A stretch of DNA of 64,000 nt from Neospora caninum Liverpool (Eukaryota; Apicomplexa; Conoidasida; Eucoccidiorida; Sarcocystidae). Position numbers and translations under genes: made by a program. The stretch covers positions 744,001 through 808,000 of the forward strand of contig NC_018398.1 in assembly GCF_000208865.1 (NCBI RefSeq), given 5' to 3'. This document shows, in pieces, positions 13,034 to 26,900 of the stretch (positions within the stretch are counted from its first letter, which is position 1; every line of letters starts with the position of its first letter). The notes under the pieces are model-generated. The model did not search any database, had not been told where the DNA came from, and saw only the letters and a program-made list of their open reading frames with translations.

Positions 13034-13875
13034 ATGGTACTCGCCCTAGACGGCGCAGCATCGACAGGGCTGTCTGCCGACGCGGCGAGCGCTGGAAAAC
13101 GCGAGGGAGAAGGAAAGAGTGGAAGGCTCGAGGGAGGGATAAACAGGGACAGAGAGGGAGGCGCAGAAGGCGAGGGAGGCCAAAGGCCCGAACGAGAGGC
13201 TGACAGAGAGAGCCTCATTCTCGTGGCGTACGATATGTTTCCCGAACTCCAAGAGCTTCAACTGCAGGAGAGGTAATCCGTGAACCATGCAAGGGACCTA
13301 CCAGAAGACCCGTAAAACGACGAAAGCGAAGAGCCACGTGGAAGACGGATTGACGCTGGCCTTCACTTCTCGCTCCTCCCACCTCGCGTTTTGTTTTTCT
13401 TTCCTCGAGACGACACTCGCCTGCCGAGGCCCGACAGCCACACATGCACTGGGGATGCGTATGTAGCTGCGCTTGGTTCTCATGCGTAAATGCGCTTGTG
13501 CATATGATCGTTTGGACGCTTCGGGTCTTGTTTCATCGTGTCTTCGCTGCTGTCGCCTTGGGCTTCTCTGTCTCCTGTCTCCCAGAGTTGTGGCTGTTCA
13601 GCCTTACCGCCGCCGTCTCTTTCGAGTTGTCCTTCTCTGGACTTTCGGCTGTCTCTCCGGCGGCGTGCTGCTTCTTTTCTCGCTCTGGTTCCATCGATGG
13701 ACTTTCCGGTGGACACACAGGAAATGCTTTCTTCACGAGGCCACGCATCTTCGCCTGGCCACCGCTGACGGTGGAAAACAGTAAGCGAACAACACAAAAA
13801 AGACGCAAAAATGCGACTGGTGCTGACCTCTCCATCACCCAGCCTCTCGCGTCAGTGTCCCGCCCACCGTTCGGC

Positions 13876-13923
<48 letters not shown>

Positions 13924-13929
13924 ATCTAT

Positions 13930-13963
<34 letters not shown>

Positions 13964-16900
13964 CCATTCGCACACGTGTGTGTCCATCAACACCATCGGA
14001 TTCCGGATTTCTCGTTCTGCGGCTGGCGCTGCCGCAATCAGTGCATGCACTCATCTCTGTTGCCTTTGCTTTCGGATGTTCCTTCCCTATCTGTTGTATA
14101 AGGCTCCAATATTCCATCTTCTATCTTCCGCGACGACTCTGTCTCTTCTGTTCCTTTCTCTCCTCAGTCCTTTCTCGTGCTTTTTGAACGCTCTGCCTGG
14201 GGCTTGTTTCTCTGGAGTCTAGCTTCAGTAGTTTTTTCTGGTTGGTATTGCACGCCTTTTTCTGGCCTGTTCATCCTGTCTCTTTTATTTCCTCGGGTCT
14301 CGTGTGCAGCGAAGTGAAGGTAACGCGCGTTCCTTTCTCGCGCGCTCTCGTCAACGCCGTCTCCTCTACAGGAGCGAGGAAGCGAAAGAAGCCCGCAGAG
14401 GCAACTACCCGCGCAGGCCTCGACGGGTGCCCGGCAGCGACGCGGTCGAACGCGCCAGAAACCGAGACGCCGGACCACCGTGGAGACGCGAGGCCGTGTT
14501 CACACGCGAGGCCGAGAGACAGCGAAGCGGAGGAAGAGAAGCCGACTCTCGAGGAGAGGAAGGAATCGCCCTGTGCTCTCCACAGCGGCTCTCTTATACC
14601 CAGGCCTGCTCATCGATGCGACGAGGACGACAGTGGCGAGGACGCCGGACGCGATGTGGAGACTCCCCACGCGTGGGTCTGGATGTTTGAGTACAGATTC
14701 ATTCGCTATATCCTCGAGGCCCCGGTCGGCGATGGAAATCGCTACGCAGGGTAGGTCCGCCGCACGGATCCCCGACTGCGCTTTGCCGCGGTGTCCTCGT
14801 TCCTCGTCCTCTCAGCGCAGCCTCGTGAGCGCGCTGTACAGACGTCGCGCCTCGCATGCGTTGGCCCGCCTCCAGAGATCGACTCGACTTTTTGGAAGCG
14901 TATTTGCATGCACCCAGGCGCGAATCTAGTCTTGCATGTGTGCATGCGTCTGCGAGCCTTCTTTTGTCTATGCAAACACATCGTGCGCCTTTTGGGCCGC
15001 CTGGACTCGTGTTGTGGGCCCTTTCGTTTCGCGTTGCTGCCCCGACTGTGGCTTCGTCCCTCAACCGTTTTTTGGCTGGCGGTCGTTGCCTTGTGCAGTC
15101 CGCTTCCGACTTCCTCGACCTTCAAACCCCTCGTTTACAATGTCTGCTTCCCGCCGGACAAGCTGCGGAGACAGTTTCTCCGCTCCCCGCCGAGCCTTGA
15201 CCTCGTGCGCCTGAGACGGGACCTGTTTGGGAGCAGTTTGATTCGCGTCCAAGTCCCGTCTCTCGCCGCCTTCATTCTCAAAGACGTCGTGCACCCCTTC
15301 TACATCTTCCAGCTCTTGGCCGTCGGTCTCTGGTTCGTTGACGACTATGTCCAGTACGCCGTCGCAATTCTCCTCATCACTTCCATATCCACCGTCGCGG
15401 AATGCTCGCAAGCGAGGTATAAACCAGCATGAAGAGACACGAGCCGTCGCGCGCGCGCGTGGTGGGAACTCCACCCCGACTCCTCCGGTTCTGGGGCCTG
15501 CGATCCATACGAGATGCAGATATTTGCCTTCAGCTCTTGTCTTCTGTCGTCGATCTTTATCGCTCTCTCTTCATCTCTCCGTAACTCTATCTCTACCACT
15601 CGGCATCTCTACCTGTCGTTGTCTCTCTCTATCTCTGTTTATCGCTCTCCACCTCCTTTCGTCTCTTCTGTCTCTATCTTGCTCTCTACCTGTCTATCCT
15701 GTTTACCTTTCTCTCTCTTTGTGTTTATCTGTTCCGCGTGGATACATGTGTATTCTTTCCCTCTGCATCCACACACACATGTATAGAGATATATACATGA
15801 CGTGTGTTGAAATGTGTGCGCTTGCATTTGCGGAGAGACATGCGTTCTGTTAGATGAGCTTCGCCGCACTCGAGATTGTCGTGTCTGGGGGAACGAAACG
15901 TTCAAGAAGTTCTTCCTCTCCTTGATCCATGTCAGTTTCTTTCGCCTGTATAGGCGAGAGAAGTTCCTGCTTGTGGGGGTCGGAAGCAGCGCGCCTCGTG
16001 TCTGTCTTTTTTCTCCCTTTCTCGTTCTGTCTTGGGCGTTTCTCCCCAAAACTTCTCCTCCCATTGGATCTCCTTTTCCCCTTGTTTTTTCCACCTCCTC
16101 GTCTTTTTGTCTCCGTCGTCTTCTCGGTTATTGTTTTTCCATCTTTCCTTTCCGCTCGTCCGTCAGGCACAACTTGCTTCGCCTTCGAGATCTCGCTGCC
16201 CAGCGTTGCTCCGTCGCAGCCTACCGAACGACTTGGGTGAAAGAGAAGTTCTCTTTCGGAGATGGAGGCGCGCATGCAGAACGCGACAGACAGAGAGAGG
16301 GCGAGGAGAAGACCGGCCGGCCTACGCTCCCAGAGAAGGGGAAATCGGCGTCCACGAAGGAAGTGGACGAGGAAGGAGAGAACGCACAGGGAATGGAGGA
16401 GAGTGAGGGAGGCATTTGGACCGCAGCGGAGAACACTGTTCGTAGCGCGCGTGCTGACGAGATAAGACACACGAGAAGGGTGTCGAGAGAGGAGATCGAC
16501 TCTGCTGACCTCGTTGTGGGGGACATCTTCGAAGTCACGATTGGCATGGTTCTCCCCTGCGACGCCATCGTTTTACGAGGGACGGTGAGAAGAACGCTGC
16601 CGCCTTTTTTCGTTCTTCCGCAGATTCGCTTTTCTGCCGCGTGTCTACATGGACTTTGATTTCTCGTGAAACGTCAATGCCCGTGCCTTCCCACACCGGG
16701 TGTCTGCGGGCTCCTCTCCCCCGGCCCACTGTCGTCTTTCCTCTCTGTTTCCTTTTTTCGCCGCGTGTTGGTGTCTCCTCACCCGCCTTGCGTCGTTTTC
16801 CGCCTCGCGTCTCCCTTTTGCCTTCCAGCGACGGGCGGTGTTTTCTTCACTTTTTTCTCGGCTCTTCTCTGTGACGCCTGCTTCCACCCTTTTCTTCGCC

Positions 16901-17254
16901 CCTTCCCTCTTTTGTGGTTGCGTTCTCCGCTCCTTCTTCTCGGCTCTTCTTCCTGAGCGGATTTGTTCTTTTGAAGTTCCGACCCTTCCCTTTGCAGATC
17001 GTGGTGACTGAGAGCTGTTTGACTGGCGAGAGCTTTCCCATCATCAAAACTCCGCTGCCCGAGGCCCGCGCCCACGGAGAGGGAGACGAAGAGACGGGAC
17101 TCAACCTCGAGCAGGTACGGCGAGGCCGACGAGCCGTTTCCCTGATTCGCCTTTCCAGTCACCGGGAAACAAAGGCGCTCGAATCCTAGGCACAACGGCA
17201 CCTCCACACTCGTGCAGCTCTCTGACACTCTCGTCACTTTCTTCCGCACTCGTA

Positions 17255-17285
<31 letters not shown>

Positions 17286-17363
17286 GTATATGTATATGTA
17301 TGTATATATGTATGTATATATATGTACATCTGTTTACATATATCTATATATATATATATATAT

Positions 17364-17404
<41 letters not shown>

Positions 17405-17964
17405 TATTATCTCTTTGTGCGTGTGTGCATGCAGAGGTGTGTGAGTCGAAGGGTCTGTTCTGTGCATGCGCCAGGGACTGCGACATGGGTCTGAGTTCTT
17501 TCTTGATTCGGGGTGTCGGTCGTGCTCTCTTCTCTCCTGTGCTGCCCTCTTCACTGCCTTTTCAGGCTGCCAAACATCAACTGTTTGCCGGCACTACAGT
17601 CCTCTCGGTCAGGGCGCCGTCGGTCTCCTCTTCTGTTGAGTCGCCCACGGCTGCTCCGAGGGCTCTGGCGGCAGTTTGCCGCGTGGGCTATGCGACGGCT
17701 CAGGGACGAACTTTCCGAAGACTCCTATTTCCCTCAGCCGTCCGAATCGACTTCGAGAAAGGTCAGCCTCGCGTGTTCCGGAGACGCGCACTTGATTCCC
17801 CATGCATGCGCCCCGGGGGGCTGTAGAGTGGCGCACGACGCTGCCAATAAACAAGGGCGGACCGAGGAGTGGGCGACCTCTCCGGATGCAAATACGCATT
17901 TATATGCAAAAAACAATATCTGCTGTATGCAGATACTAGTCTGTATATTCATGTACATAAATAA

Positions 17965-17999
<35 letters not shown>

Positions 18000-20900
18000 C
18001 TTGTGCAAATATGCGTAGTTCGACTCCCCTGAACTGAGGACGCACACCAACGAGGACAGGCGGGGCCCGCGGGAGGGACGCAGGTGGAGACAGAGAGGCG
18101 AGGCGCGTGCGAAGGCGAAACTGGGACCGACGGGGTCAGGGTTTATGTTTTTCTATACATATATGTGCATATATTGGACATCTATTGGACGCATGCTTTT
18201 GAGCGTGTAATCAAGAGGAAAGATGTGTATCTCGCGACCAGCTGGGGAAGGGCTATCACCACGTGCCTGCAAAAGATGTGGATGCAAATGGCTGCAGAAG
18301 TTTGGTTTGAGGTTTTATCACTGTCGCCGCACGGGCAAATACCCCTCTCTTCAAATAGTATTATCCTCAACATAAAGACGCACGCAGGGTTGCGTATATT
18401 GAGCGTGCGTGAGTGGCGAGTGTAAACCTGTTTTGCAGGTGCGTTGATCTCCGTTTTGTGTTACGTCTCTTCTTTCCTCAAGCGTCCATTGGCGAGCTTT
18501 TGGGTCTGTCTTTTTTCGCCGCTCTGGCGCTTCAGATGCTCTCAGGTTCGTGGCCATTTTGGCTGTCTTGGCGGCCGTTGGGGGCGCCTTCACGCTGGTC
18601 ATCTCGCTGCTCCACCGTCTCCCAACAACGGAAATTTTTTTCCGCGTTTTCGATCTTTTCACCGCCGCCGTTCCGCCTGCTCTCCCAGCCTCGATGAGCG
18701 TCGGTCTCTCCGTCGCTGTGACCAGGTACCGCTTTTCCGTCGCCGCGCGTTTTTTCCAGCTTGCTTTGCATTTGCGCCCCCATCCCAGTTTGCTCCAATG
18801 CGCAAGGACGCGGCCTTTTGAGGGCTCTCTCTCCTCTCTGTTTTTGGACCCGCTGCGTGTGCCATACTCTGTCCTTTCCAAATGCACACACTTCCTCCGC
18901 GCCTCGAGGTCCTTCCTCTCTGTACTCTCTCATGTCGCCCCTACCTCTGCCGTCTCTTCTCTCTCTTCTCTCTTCTTCTTCTTCTTGTGTATGTCTTCTC
19001 TCCTTTCTTCCTGGTGTATTTCTTCTCTCTTTCTTTCTGGTGTATTTCTTCTCTTTTTTTTTGCGAATCTGGGTATCTGCAGCGTTCCCCCTGTCACACA
19101 CTCTGTCTTGTTTTCGCCTTCGTTCTGTGCAGGCTGTACTCGCTCTACCGAGTCTACTGCACGGCGCCGGCGCGTCTCAGCCTGGGCGGGTACGTGCGTT
19201 GTCTCTGCTTCGACAAGACGGGGACGCTGACCGAAGAGGGCGTCGGGATGGCAGCCTTCTTGCCGGCCTGCCATTGCGCTTCGCGTAGCTCGCTGTCTCA
19301 GGAGAAGACCCGTCCGGCGGAGTCCCCGCAAACCGAGGCGCGCCTCGCGTCCCCGGCCTCGCCGCGCTCGCTGCATGCACGCTCTGCTGCGCGAGAAAGA
19401 AGGTCTCCCTTTTTCCTCCCCCTCATCTCGCCGCGTGGCCTGTGGACCCGAGGCGCCCGAGAGAGAACGCGCGACGCCGCTTTCGCCTCGCCCGCATGCG
19501 CGTGCCTGAAATATTCCACGCAGTGCATGAGCGCCTGCCACTCGCTCCTTCGTGTGGGCGGAGAAGTTGCAGGCGATCCTCTCGAGCTCCAGATGCTAAC
19601 CCACACCAAGTGGCTGCTGCTCGACAGCCAAGGGAGTGAACACCCAGAGGGAGAATCAAAAAGAGAGAGATCCAGAGAAACAAAAGAAGAAAGCGAAGAA
19701 CGCAAAGAGAGAGAAGGGAAAGAAGAGAGAGAAGAAAGAGACACGAGAGAAGGGAGAGAATCTGCGGAAGAGACGCGTGGAGGGAGCAAGGCAGGGTGGC
19801 GAGGAGAGGGAAGCCAAGTTTCGGGCACAGAGCTTGCGACCGCTTCGGCTGTCTCCGTGCCTTACTCAAGAGGCGAAGGACAGGAACGCGAGACGGACTT
19901 GCGTCTGTACGGAGACGATGGAACGGAGAGAGGAGAGGAGACGGGAAACGAGAACCCCCCCGGATTTCCAAGAAGAGACTCCGTTGTCGTCGGTGTCCCC
20001 GATGAAGAACATGCAGCCTTTCAGCAGCTGCAGAGAGGGCTGCCGGGAGGCGGCGAGATTCCGGGTTTGACGTTCATGCTGCCGCCGGACCCGCTGGCTG
20101 AGAACAAGCGCTCTTTGGTGAGGCTGCGAAACCTTCCGTAAAGCTGTGACGCACGACCGAGCGTTTCAAAGTTAACGACCACTGAGGACGCTACAGGACA
20201 CTGCGTATCCTTCGGCTCAACATCGACATGCATGCACATGCAGCCACGCCCATTTCTACGGCTGTTTTGTCACACTTGTGGTACTACTCCGAGTATATAC
20301 ACGCACATACACATGCGTGAGTATTCGTATCGATGGAGGCCTGTCGTCATCGACCTTTATCCATATCCATCGAGCTGTATCTCTCTATCTCTATCTGTCT
20401 ATCTCTCTGTACATATCGGCATGCATGCATATGCATGCAACCTAGAAGGAGTGGGTTTTTCTCTCTCAGAGGCGCGGCCCTTTCGCCTGACGGGTTTTAA
20501 AGCGCATGGCTCGTCTGGCGCTTTGTTTGTTCACTTTCTCGTTTTCCTTTTCCTGCTTGAAAAACGGTCATCTCGTTCTGTGCATGCATGCACTCCGCGC
20601 ACGCTGTCTTTGCGTTTTTTTCAGAGAGGCGCTCTGGCGATTGTGAGGCGATTCGACTTTGACGCTTCTCTGCAGCGCATGAGTGTGATTGCTGTAGACA
20701 CCGACACTCGCGCTTACTTTGTAAGTTCCCTCTCTCCCTTTCCCCGCTTTCCTTTGCTTTGCATGCCTCTTTACACGCTTCGATGGCCTTGTACACGTCC
20801 CGTCGATTTCTGTCTGCCTCCACTCCTATCTCGACATCGCTCTCTGCATTTGTTTCTCCATCTACCTGCAGGTATGCTTCGTGTGCTTCGATCCACATTC

Positions 20901-23900
20901 AGCTGTCTACCGTGCTCGTCTCTTCCCCCTGTTTCCCTTCCACATTCCCTTCATTCCCCTCCTTTCTCCCTCTCTTCGGTTTTGGCCGCTGGAAGAAATT
21001 CTAGTGCGATTTTTGTAATGGGGACACAGCTAAAAATCCAATCTATGCTCTGCCTTTCGACTATACGCTGGACATCACTATACTTGGTGCGCTTATCCTG
21101 AGGGTCATGAAACGCACAATTTAACTTTTTCTTCCCTGCCGCCCGTTCCCGATCTCTGAGCTTTTCTCGCTTCCTTCTCGTCTTTTTCGGCCCTTCCTTA
21201 GTATCTCTACCTCCCTCTTCCTTTCGTCTTCTGCCTTCTCTCCATCCTTTTCTCTCTGTTCTTTCTTCTTCCCCTTTCCAGGTTTATTGCAAAGGCAGCA
21301 CGGAGGTGATTCGCACGCTGTGCGACCGTCGAACCCTACCTGCGGATTTGGAGGAAAAGCTCCAACGCTTCTCAGCGTCGGGCTATCGGTGAGTCTCCGG
21401 CGCCGCTTGAAATCTCCCGATGCTTTCGACTTCCACTTTTTCATTTCCCCCTGGCTCGATGAGGGTCTATTTTTCCTCGTTCGTTCTCACCACTCGCTTC
21501 CTCTTTGCTCTCTCTTCTCGCGTTGCGATCCTTTCTCGCACTGCTCGGTTGCCTCTCCGAATCTTCGTACTCCTCGTCTTTCTATCGCTCCCGTCTCGCC
21601 CCTCGCCCTTCTGTCACTTGTCCTTGTTCTCGCTTTTCCCTCCCGCTCCAGAGTCATTGCTCTTGCTGGTCGGCGCCTCCGCCCGCCGTCTCCACCTTCT
21701 TCTCCACCTTCTTCTCCACCGTCTCCACCGTCGTCTCCTCTCTCTTCTTCCCTCGCGTGGTTCGCTCGGCATGTGTCGCGCGAAGCAGCGGAGAGGAACC
21801 TGACTTTCCTCGGCCTCGCGCTGTTCACCAACAAGTTGAAAGACGAGACGCGGGATGTCATTTCGACGCTGCGGCGGGCGCAGTGCACGGTTAGAATTGC
21901 GACGGGAGACCACGCCCTCACCTCCATCGCCGTCGCTCGCCAGTGCGGCCTTCTGGGCGCATCTGCGCCTCCGACGGAGAGGCGGGAGAAGAGACAAGGG
22001 CGACCGAGGCGGAGAGCTGTGGGCTCGAGCGACGTCGGCGAGGAGACAGACACTGGTGCCCAGACTGGCCAGAGAGGGGAGGCGAAAGGGGGGATGCGCG
22101 GAGGCGTCGCCGCGCTCTTCTGTGGCAGTCCGAGAGACAGCGTGACAGGCGAAGGCCTCGACAGCGATGCGAAGAGAAGGTGGGGAGGAGACGCACACAG
22201 GATCCCCGCGCAGACAGGTCCTCGCGACGACCGCGGAGACACCGTGCCCGACCTCTCACGAGAAAAGAAAAGATGCACGCCGGCCGGCTCGCCTGGTCGC
22301 GCGTCGCCGCGCAGTCTCTGGAACTGGCTGCGGGGACTCCAGAGGAGATCGGGCAGAGACGTCTTCCCTGAAGAGCTCGAAACTCGCCTGCTGGAGTCGG
22401 CGCGAGCAGAAGAAGAGACAGTCGCCTCGTCTTTTTGGCACGAAGAAGAAGGGGACGCAGAGACAGAGCCCCAGGAAGAAGGGCGAAACGCGGCGTCAGC
22501 TTGTAGGAGAGAAGAGAGCGAAGAAGGACGAGAAGACACAGTCCATCTCGCCGCAAAGGAAGATTCAATCCGGGTGGTTGTCTGCCCAGCCGAGGAGCCC
22601 GAGGGGGGCGAAACGGAGAGAGGCGAAACGGAGGAGAGCGGAAGACACGGAGGCGGGTTCAGCTTCAGGAGCTCGCAAGAGTTGAAGAGTCGACGCTTCT
22701 CCCACGCGGCAAGCCGAGACCGAGACGAAGCGTACGCGGATGAAGAGGAGACAGAAGACGAAAAACGCCGATGGAGACCAGACGAAGCGGAAGAAGCGGA
22801 CGAAGAAGAGGAAGAGAAAGGGTAAGTGCGCGCAAGTGTGTTGCTGAATCCTGGTGACAGGAAGTGGGAGAAGAAGAGCACAGACGGCGGGGGAGGCCTC
22901 TAGGGTGGCAAACCGGCGAGGAAAAGAGGCAGGGGAGGGAAAAGACCCGCGCAGGAACGAAGGCGCGCACGGGGTTTCCAGATAGCTCTCTCGGGGAGGG
23001 AACGGAAGCAGGGAAAGGCCAGCGACGGACAGCCGGAAAGTGAAGGAGAAAGCGAAGAGGAGGGTGTACGTTCCAGGTGGCGAGCCCACGAGCGAAGTTG
23101 GAGGCACATGTTGGACGCGCTGATTCCAGATCAACGCCTGTTTTTCAGCCACGCGATTCGTTCGCATTCTTAAACCCGATACACCTTCGTTTCCACTGTG
23201 GCGCCCTCTGTGTCGCGTTGTGTCTCCGTCTCCTTGCCTCCGCAGCGCACCGGTTATCATTGTGGGAGACGTGTACAGAACGGACGACGACGAGAATCAC
23301 GTCGGCGGGCCGGAGTACTTGGTGTGGACTTTGTTTCCCGACGCGCATGTGACCCGGGAGAGTTTGGAGACTCTTCCCACTTCTCGCGCTGAGGGAGACG
23401 ACGCGTCGAGTTCCTCGCGGTGTTCTCCCTCTCGTTCTTTTTCGAGTTCTCGCGGCCGAGGCAGCGTGGCTTCGCCCTCTTCTCTCCCTGCGGCAGCGCC
23501 TCAGTCCTCGTGCGATCTCCGCGAGCTTCTCGCGACGCTGCCGGACATTCGCTCCGCCTCGCTGGTTGTCACGGGTCGAGCCTTCCGGCACCTCAAGCGC
23601 CTGCAGACTCTCACGCACTTTCCGTATGTGGAGGAGTGCGACCAGATGATCGAGCGCGTGCGGAGACACCAGCAGGAGATCCAGATGGCGCACCAGGGAC
23701 AGCGCGAGGACGCCGAGGAAGACGGCGAGGGAGGAGAAGAAACAGGCCGAGGAAGAGAAGAAGGGCGGTCGGCGGGTGAGATGGAGAATCTGGGGTTTTT
23801 GTCGGCGTGTCGAAGGCGGCGAAACGACGAGAGAGGGAGGCGACGCGCAGCGGTCAAAAGAGAAGACAGTGGCGAGGGACGAGGCGCGTACCGCCCACCA

Positions 23901-26900
23901 GAGCTTCACTGCGCCTCGCTGTACGGGCACGGGGCCCGGGACAGGGAAGGAGAGGACGAGCGCAGAACTCCCAGAACAAAGAGAGAAAGAGATGGAGAGG
24001 CGCGCGATGAAGAGACGGTGGCCATCGACCTGCACCACGCTTGTGAACGCGAAGCACGCGGACCTTGTTCTCTCTCTCCGCCGCTGTCTGCCGCGCCTCC
24101 GAGCTTCCCCAGGCACAGCGTCTCGCGCCCAACAGGGGCCCATCTGGCGTGGGAGTGCGACGCCGAGAAAGAATGCGTGCGCTTCAGTCCTGGAGCTCCA
24201 TCTCCTGCGTTGCCTTCTTCGCCTTCTCCATCTTCTCCAACTCTTGCTTCTTCTATCTACGCCTCCGTCGGCGTTGCTGACAAACAGGCGAGACGGTTGC
24301 TGTCGCTTCTTCCTGGACCGATGCGGCCAGTGCGGGGCGGAAGATTGCCAGGGCGCAAGAGAGGAAAAGAAGAAGAAGGCGAGCACGCGGACGTCGAGAC
24401 GGGAGCGGAGGAGTCGCTGTGGGAGGAAGACGAAGACCTCTATTTCTCTTTTAGCGAGACAACACGAGACGCTCCGCGAGAACCCGCCGCCATCCGCGAG
24501 AACTCTGAGCCGAGTTGCGCATCTGCCCGTCTCGGGGCTTCCGCGGTGCCGCGCGCGCGCATCTTCAGAGGGCCTTCGGGCCCGCAGCTCGCCTCGTCGC
24601 CCCTCCTCGCAGCCGCAGACTCCGTCTTTCCCCGCCTGTCGCTCCCGCCGGCGCCGACGCCCGTGGTGTCGCCGCTGCTGGCCCCGAGCGCGGGGCCGGG
24701 GGCGAGCCGCCGAGGCGAGAAGGCGGGCGCTGCGGCTCGCGGACGGGGGTTGGGCTCGGAGGCAGGCCTGTTTTCGTCGCCTCTCGCGTTTCCGCGCGCC
24801 TCCCGCCGGGGGAAAGGCCTGTTGAGCGGTCGGGGGTTGGACGGAGGCAGACGCAGGCGACAGAGCGCCGCGCCGTTCTCTGGAATCGACGTTTTCCTCG
24901 AAACCAGCGAGGGGTTTCCATCCTGTGCCGCCGACGCGGAAGGTCAGAGACCGGCGGGGTGGGGGAGCGCGCGCCGCGAACGCGAACGGCACAGGCGAGG
25001 CAGGCCTGTCCACTTTTTCGCCAGCAGCAGCGAGAGTGAAATCGCAGACGGAGACGAAGGGCGCGAGCCGCACGCGCCCTGCCAAAGGGGAGACCAGCGG
25101 AGAGAGGATCTGCGCGACTCCAAGTTCTTCTCCTTCCTCAAGTGGCCGTTCTTCCGGCGAAAAGGCGACTCCGCGCGAAGGACCGAGGGCGACTTGGCGG
25201 CGCGCAGTGACCGGGGCCTGCCGTCCCTAAGCGGGCCGCGTCGGGGCAGCTCGGGGCGCGTGGCGAGGCGAGGGGACGGGCGAGATCAAGAGACACTTTC
25301 TGTGGGGCGCAGACGAGCTGCGCGGCGAGACATGCGAGGCGACCTCGCGGGCGACGCCGCGGGGCGAGCCCCGTCGGCTGTTGCGGCGTTTGAGTCGGGC
25401 GCGGAGCGAGAGAGCGACGGGAGAGAAGAAAGGAGAAAAGAGCAGAGACGACGAGACGAGCAACAGCTGCGGACGGTCGTGGAGGCTCTCATGTTTCCAG
25501 GCGTCGCCGAGTCTCTTATGCGACAGCAGCAGGAACGAGGGGACACCTGTCGACCGCTGCGAACCAGATCCCGCGGGCTTGTCTCTGTTTCGCGAGGGCC
25601 GCGCCGCTGCTCCTGTGGCGGCGACGGAGAAGGCGAGAAGGAGAGACAGAAGCAAAGAAAGGCATCTCGGCGGGGAAGGACGCAGAGCGCCACGAAGGAT
25701 CGAAGAGCCAGGATACGCTCGGTGTCTCTCAGACGAAGACCCGAGACCCGGGACAGAAATAAGGAAGGAAGTTGTCCGCCCACGGAGACCGGCAGGCGCG
25801 AGCAGAACGCGGAGCGCGAAACAACCGCAGGTGGGCGACGCAAGGTTGAGGGAGAAACTTCTGGAGAAGAGAAGGCTTCGTCGTGCTCGTTCTTCTCGTC
25901 AACTCCCGCGCCGAGTCCGCTCCCGCCAGCGGGCACGGCGTCTCCCCTGCAGTTCGCTTCGCCCCGCGCGTTCGATGCTTCCTCTCTCTCACTGCGCGCC
26001 CTAGGTGCGAAACCAACGAAAGAACGTGCAGGGAGGACAGAGGAAGGAAAACAGGCAGAACGGACACAGCAAAGAGAAGACCGCAGAGAAGACGGAGAAG
26101 AGAGAGAAAACAACGTAGAAGAGAGAGAAGAAGAGAGAGAAGACAACTTGGAAGAGAGAGAAGACAACTTAGAGGAGAGAGCAGAGAGTTTGATGGCTTC
26201 CCGCCGGATGTCGTCTTCATCTCTGCCTGTGGATTATTTGCCAGGGTCGGAGGCCCTCGTGTGTTTTGTCCAGCAAGAGTTGCAAAAACACCAGGCGTAT
26301 CACCATGTGTTCTCTCCGGGAGAGTATTTTCCGATCAAGGAGCGGAGCGACTTGCCGCCGCTGTCCCGCGTCGACTGTTTCCCGTCCGTTTTCCAGCTGG
26401 CGGAGCAGGAGCGGGGCGAGCAGGCCTCGTCCCTCGCTCCGCGACTCCCCTCCGACGAGGAGAGCGGTTTTGGGGACACCTTCTTCGATCTCCTGGCCTC
26501 ACAGCTGCCGAAGGCCGAAGAAGAAGAAGCCGCAGTCGTCGCCACTGCGTCTGCGCTCCTCAATCTCCCAGCGACTTTCGACTCCGGCCAGCCGCAGTCG
26601 CCGCGCAGAACGCTCGAGTCGCCCCCCTGCAGCGTCTCAGCCGCCAGCCTCGAGGCGACGGAGACAGAGAGACAGAGACGGGGGGCAAGCGCGGACCGCT
26701 CGCGGCTGAAGGCGCGCACAGAGAGGGAGACCCCGGGCGACGAGGGGCGTCCGGGGACAGAATCCCGGGGCGCGTCTGAAGAGCGGAGCCGCCGCGGAGA
26801 TTTCGCGCTGCGAGGAGACGCGTGCGGGCGATGCGGGGATTCGCGAGGCTACGCCGGACCAATGCGGAGTGGGGAGCGGGTGAAGACCTCCGCGATTGAT

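Noticed and set aside
13811..14101. ORFs rich in Ser-Ile-Tyr-Leu over the TATC tract
   Set aside because: Translation of a microsatellite in an intron.
21487..22881. 464-codon open frame antisense to ATPase exon 12
   Set aside because: Same reason: Ser/Pro low-complexity mirror of an acidic insertion, with no conserved block.
24515..25039. Plus-strand Arg/Ala-rich frames inside ATPase exon 13
   Set aside because: Alternative-frame shadows of the real coding frame, which alone links the conserved P-domain blocks.
23145..25085. 646-codon open frame antisense to ATPase exon 13
   Set aside because: It is Arg/Ser-rich, overlaps the strongly supported ATPase frame, and arises because GC-rich purine-biased coding DNA lacks antisense stops.
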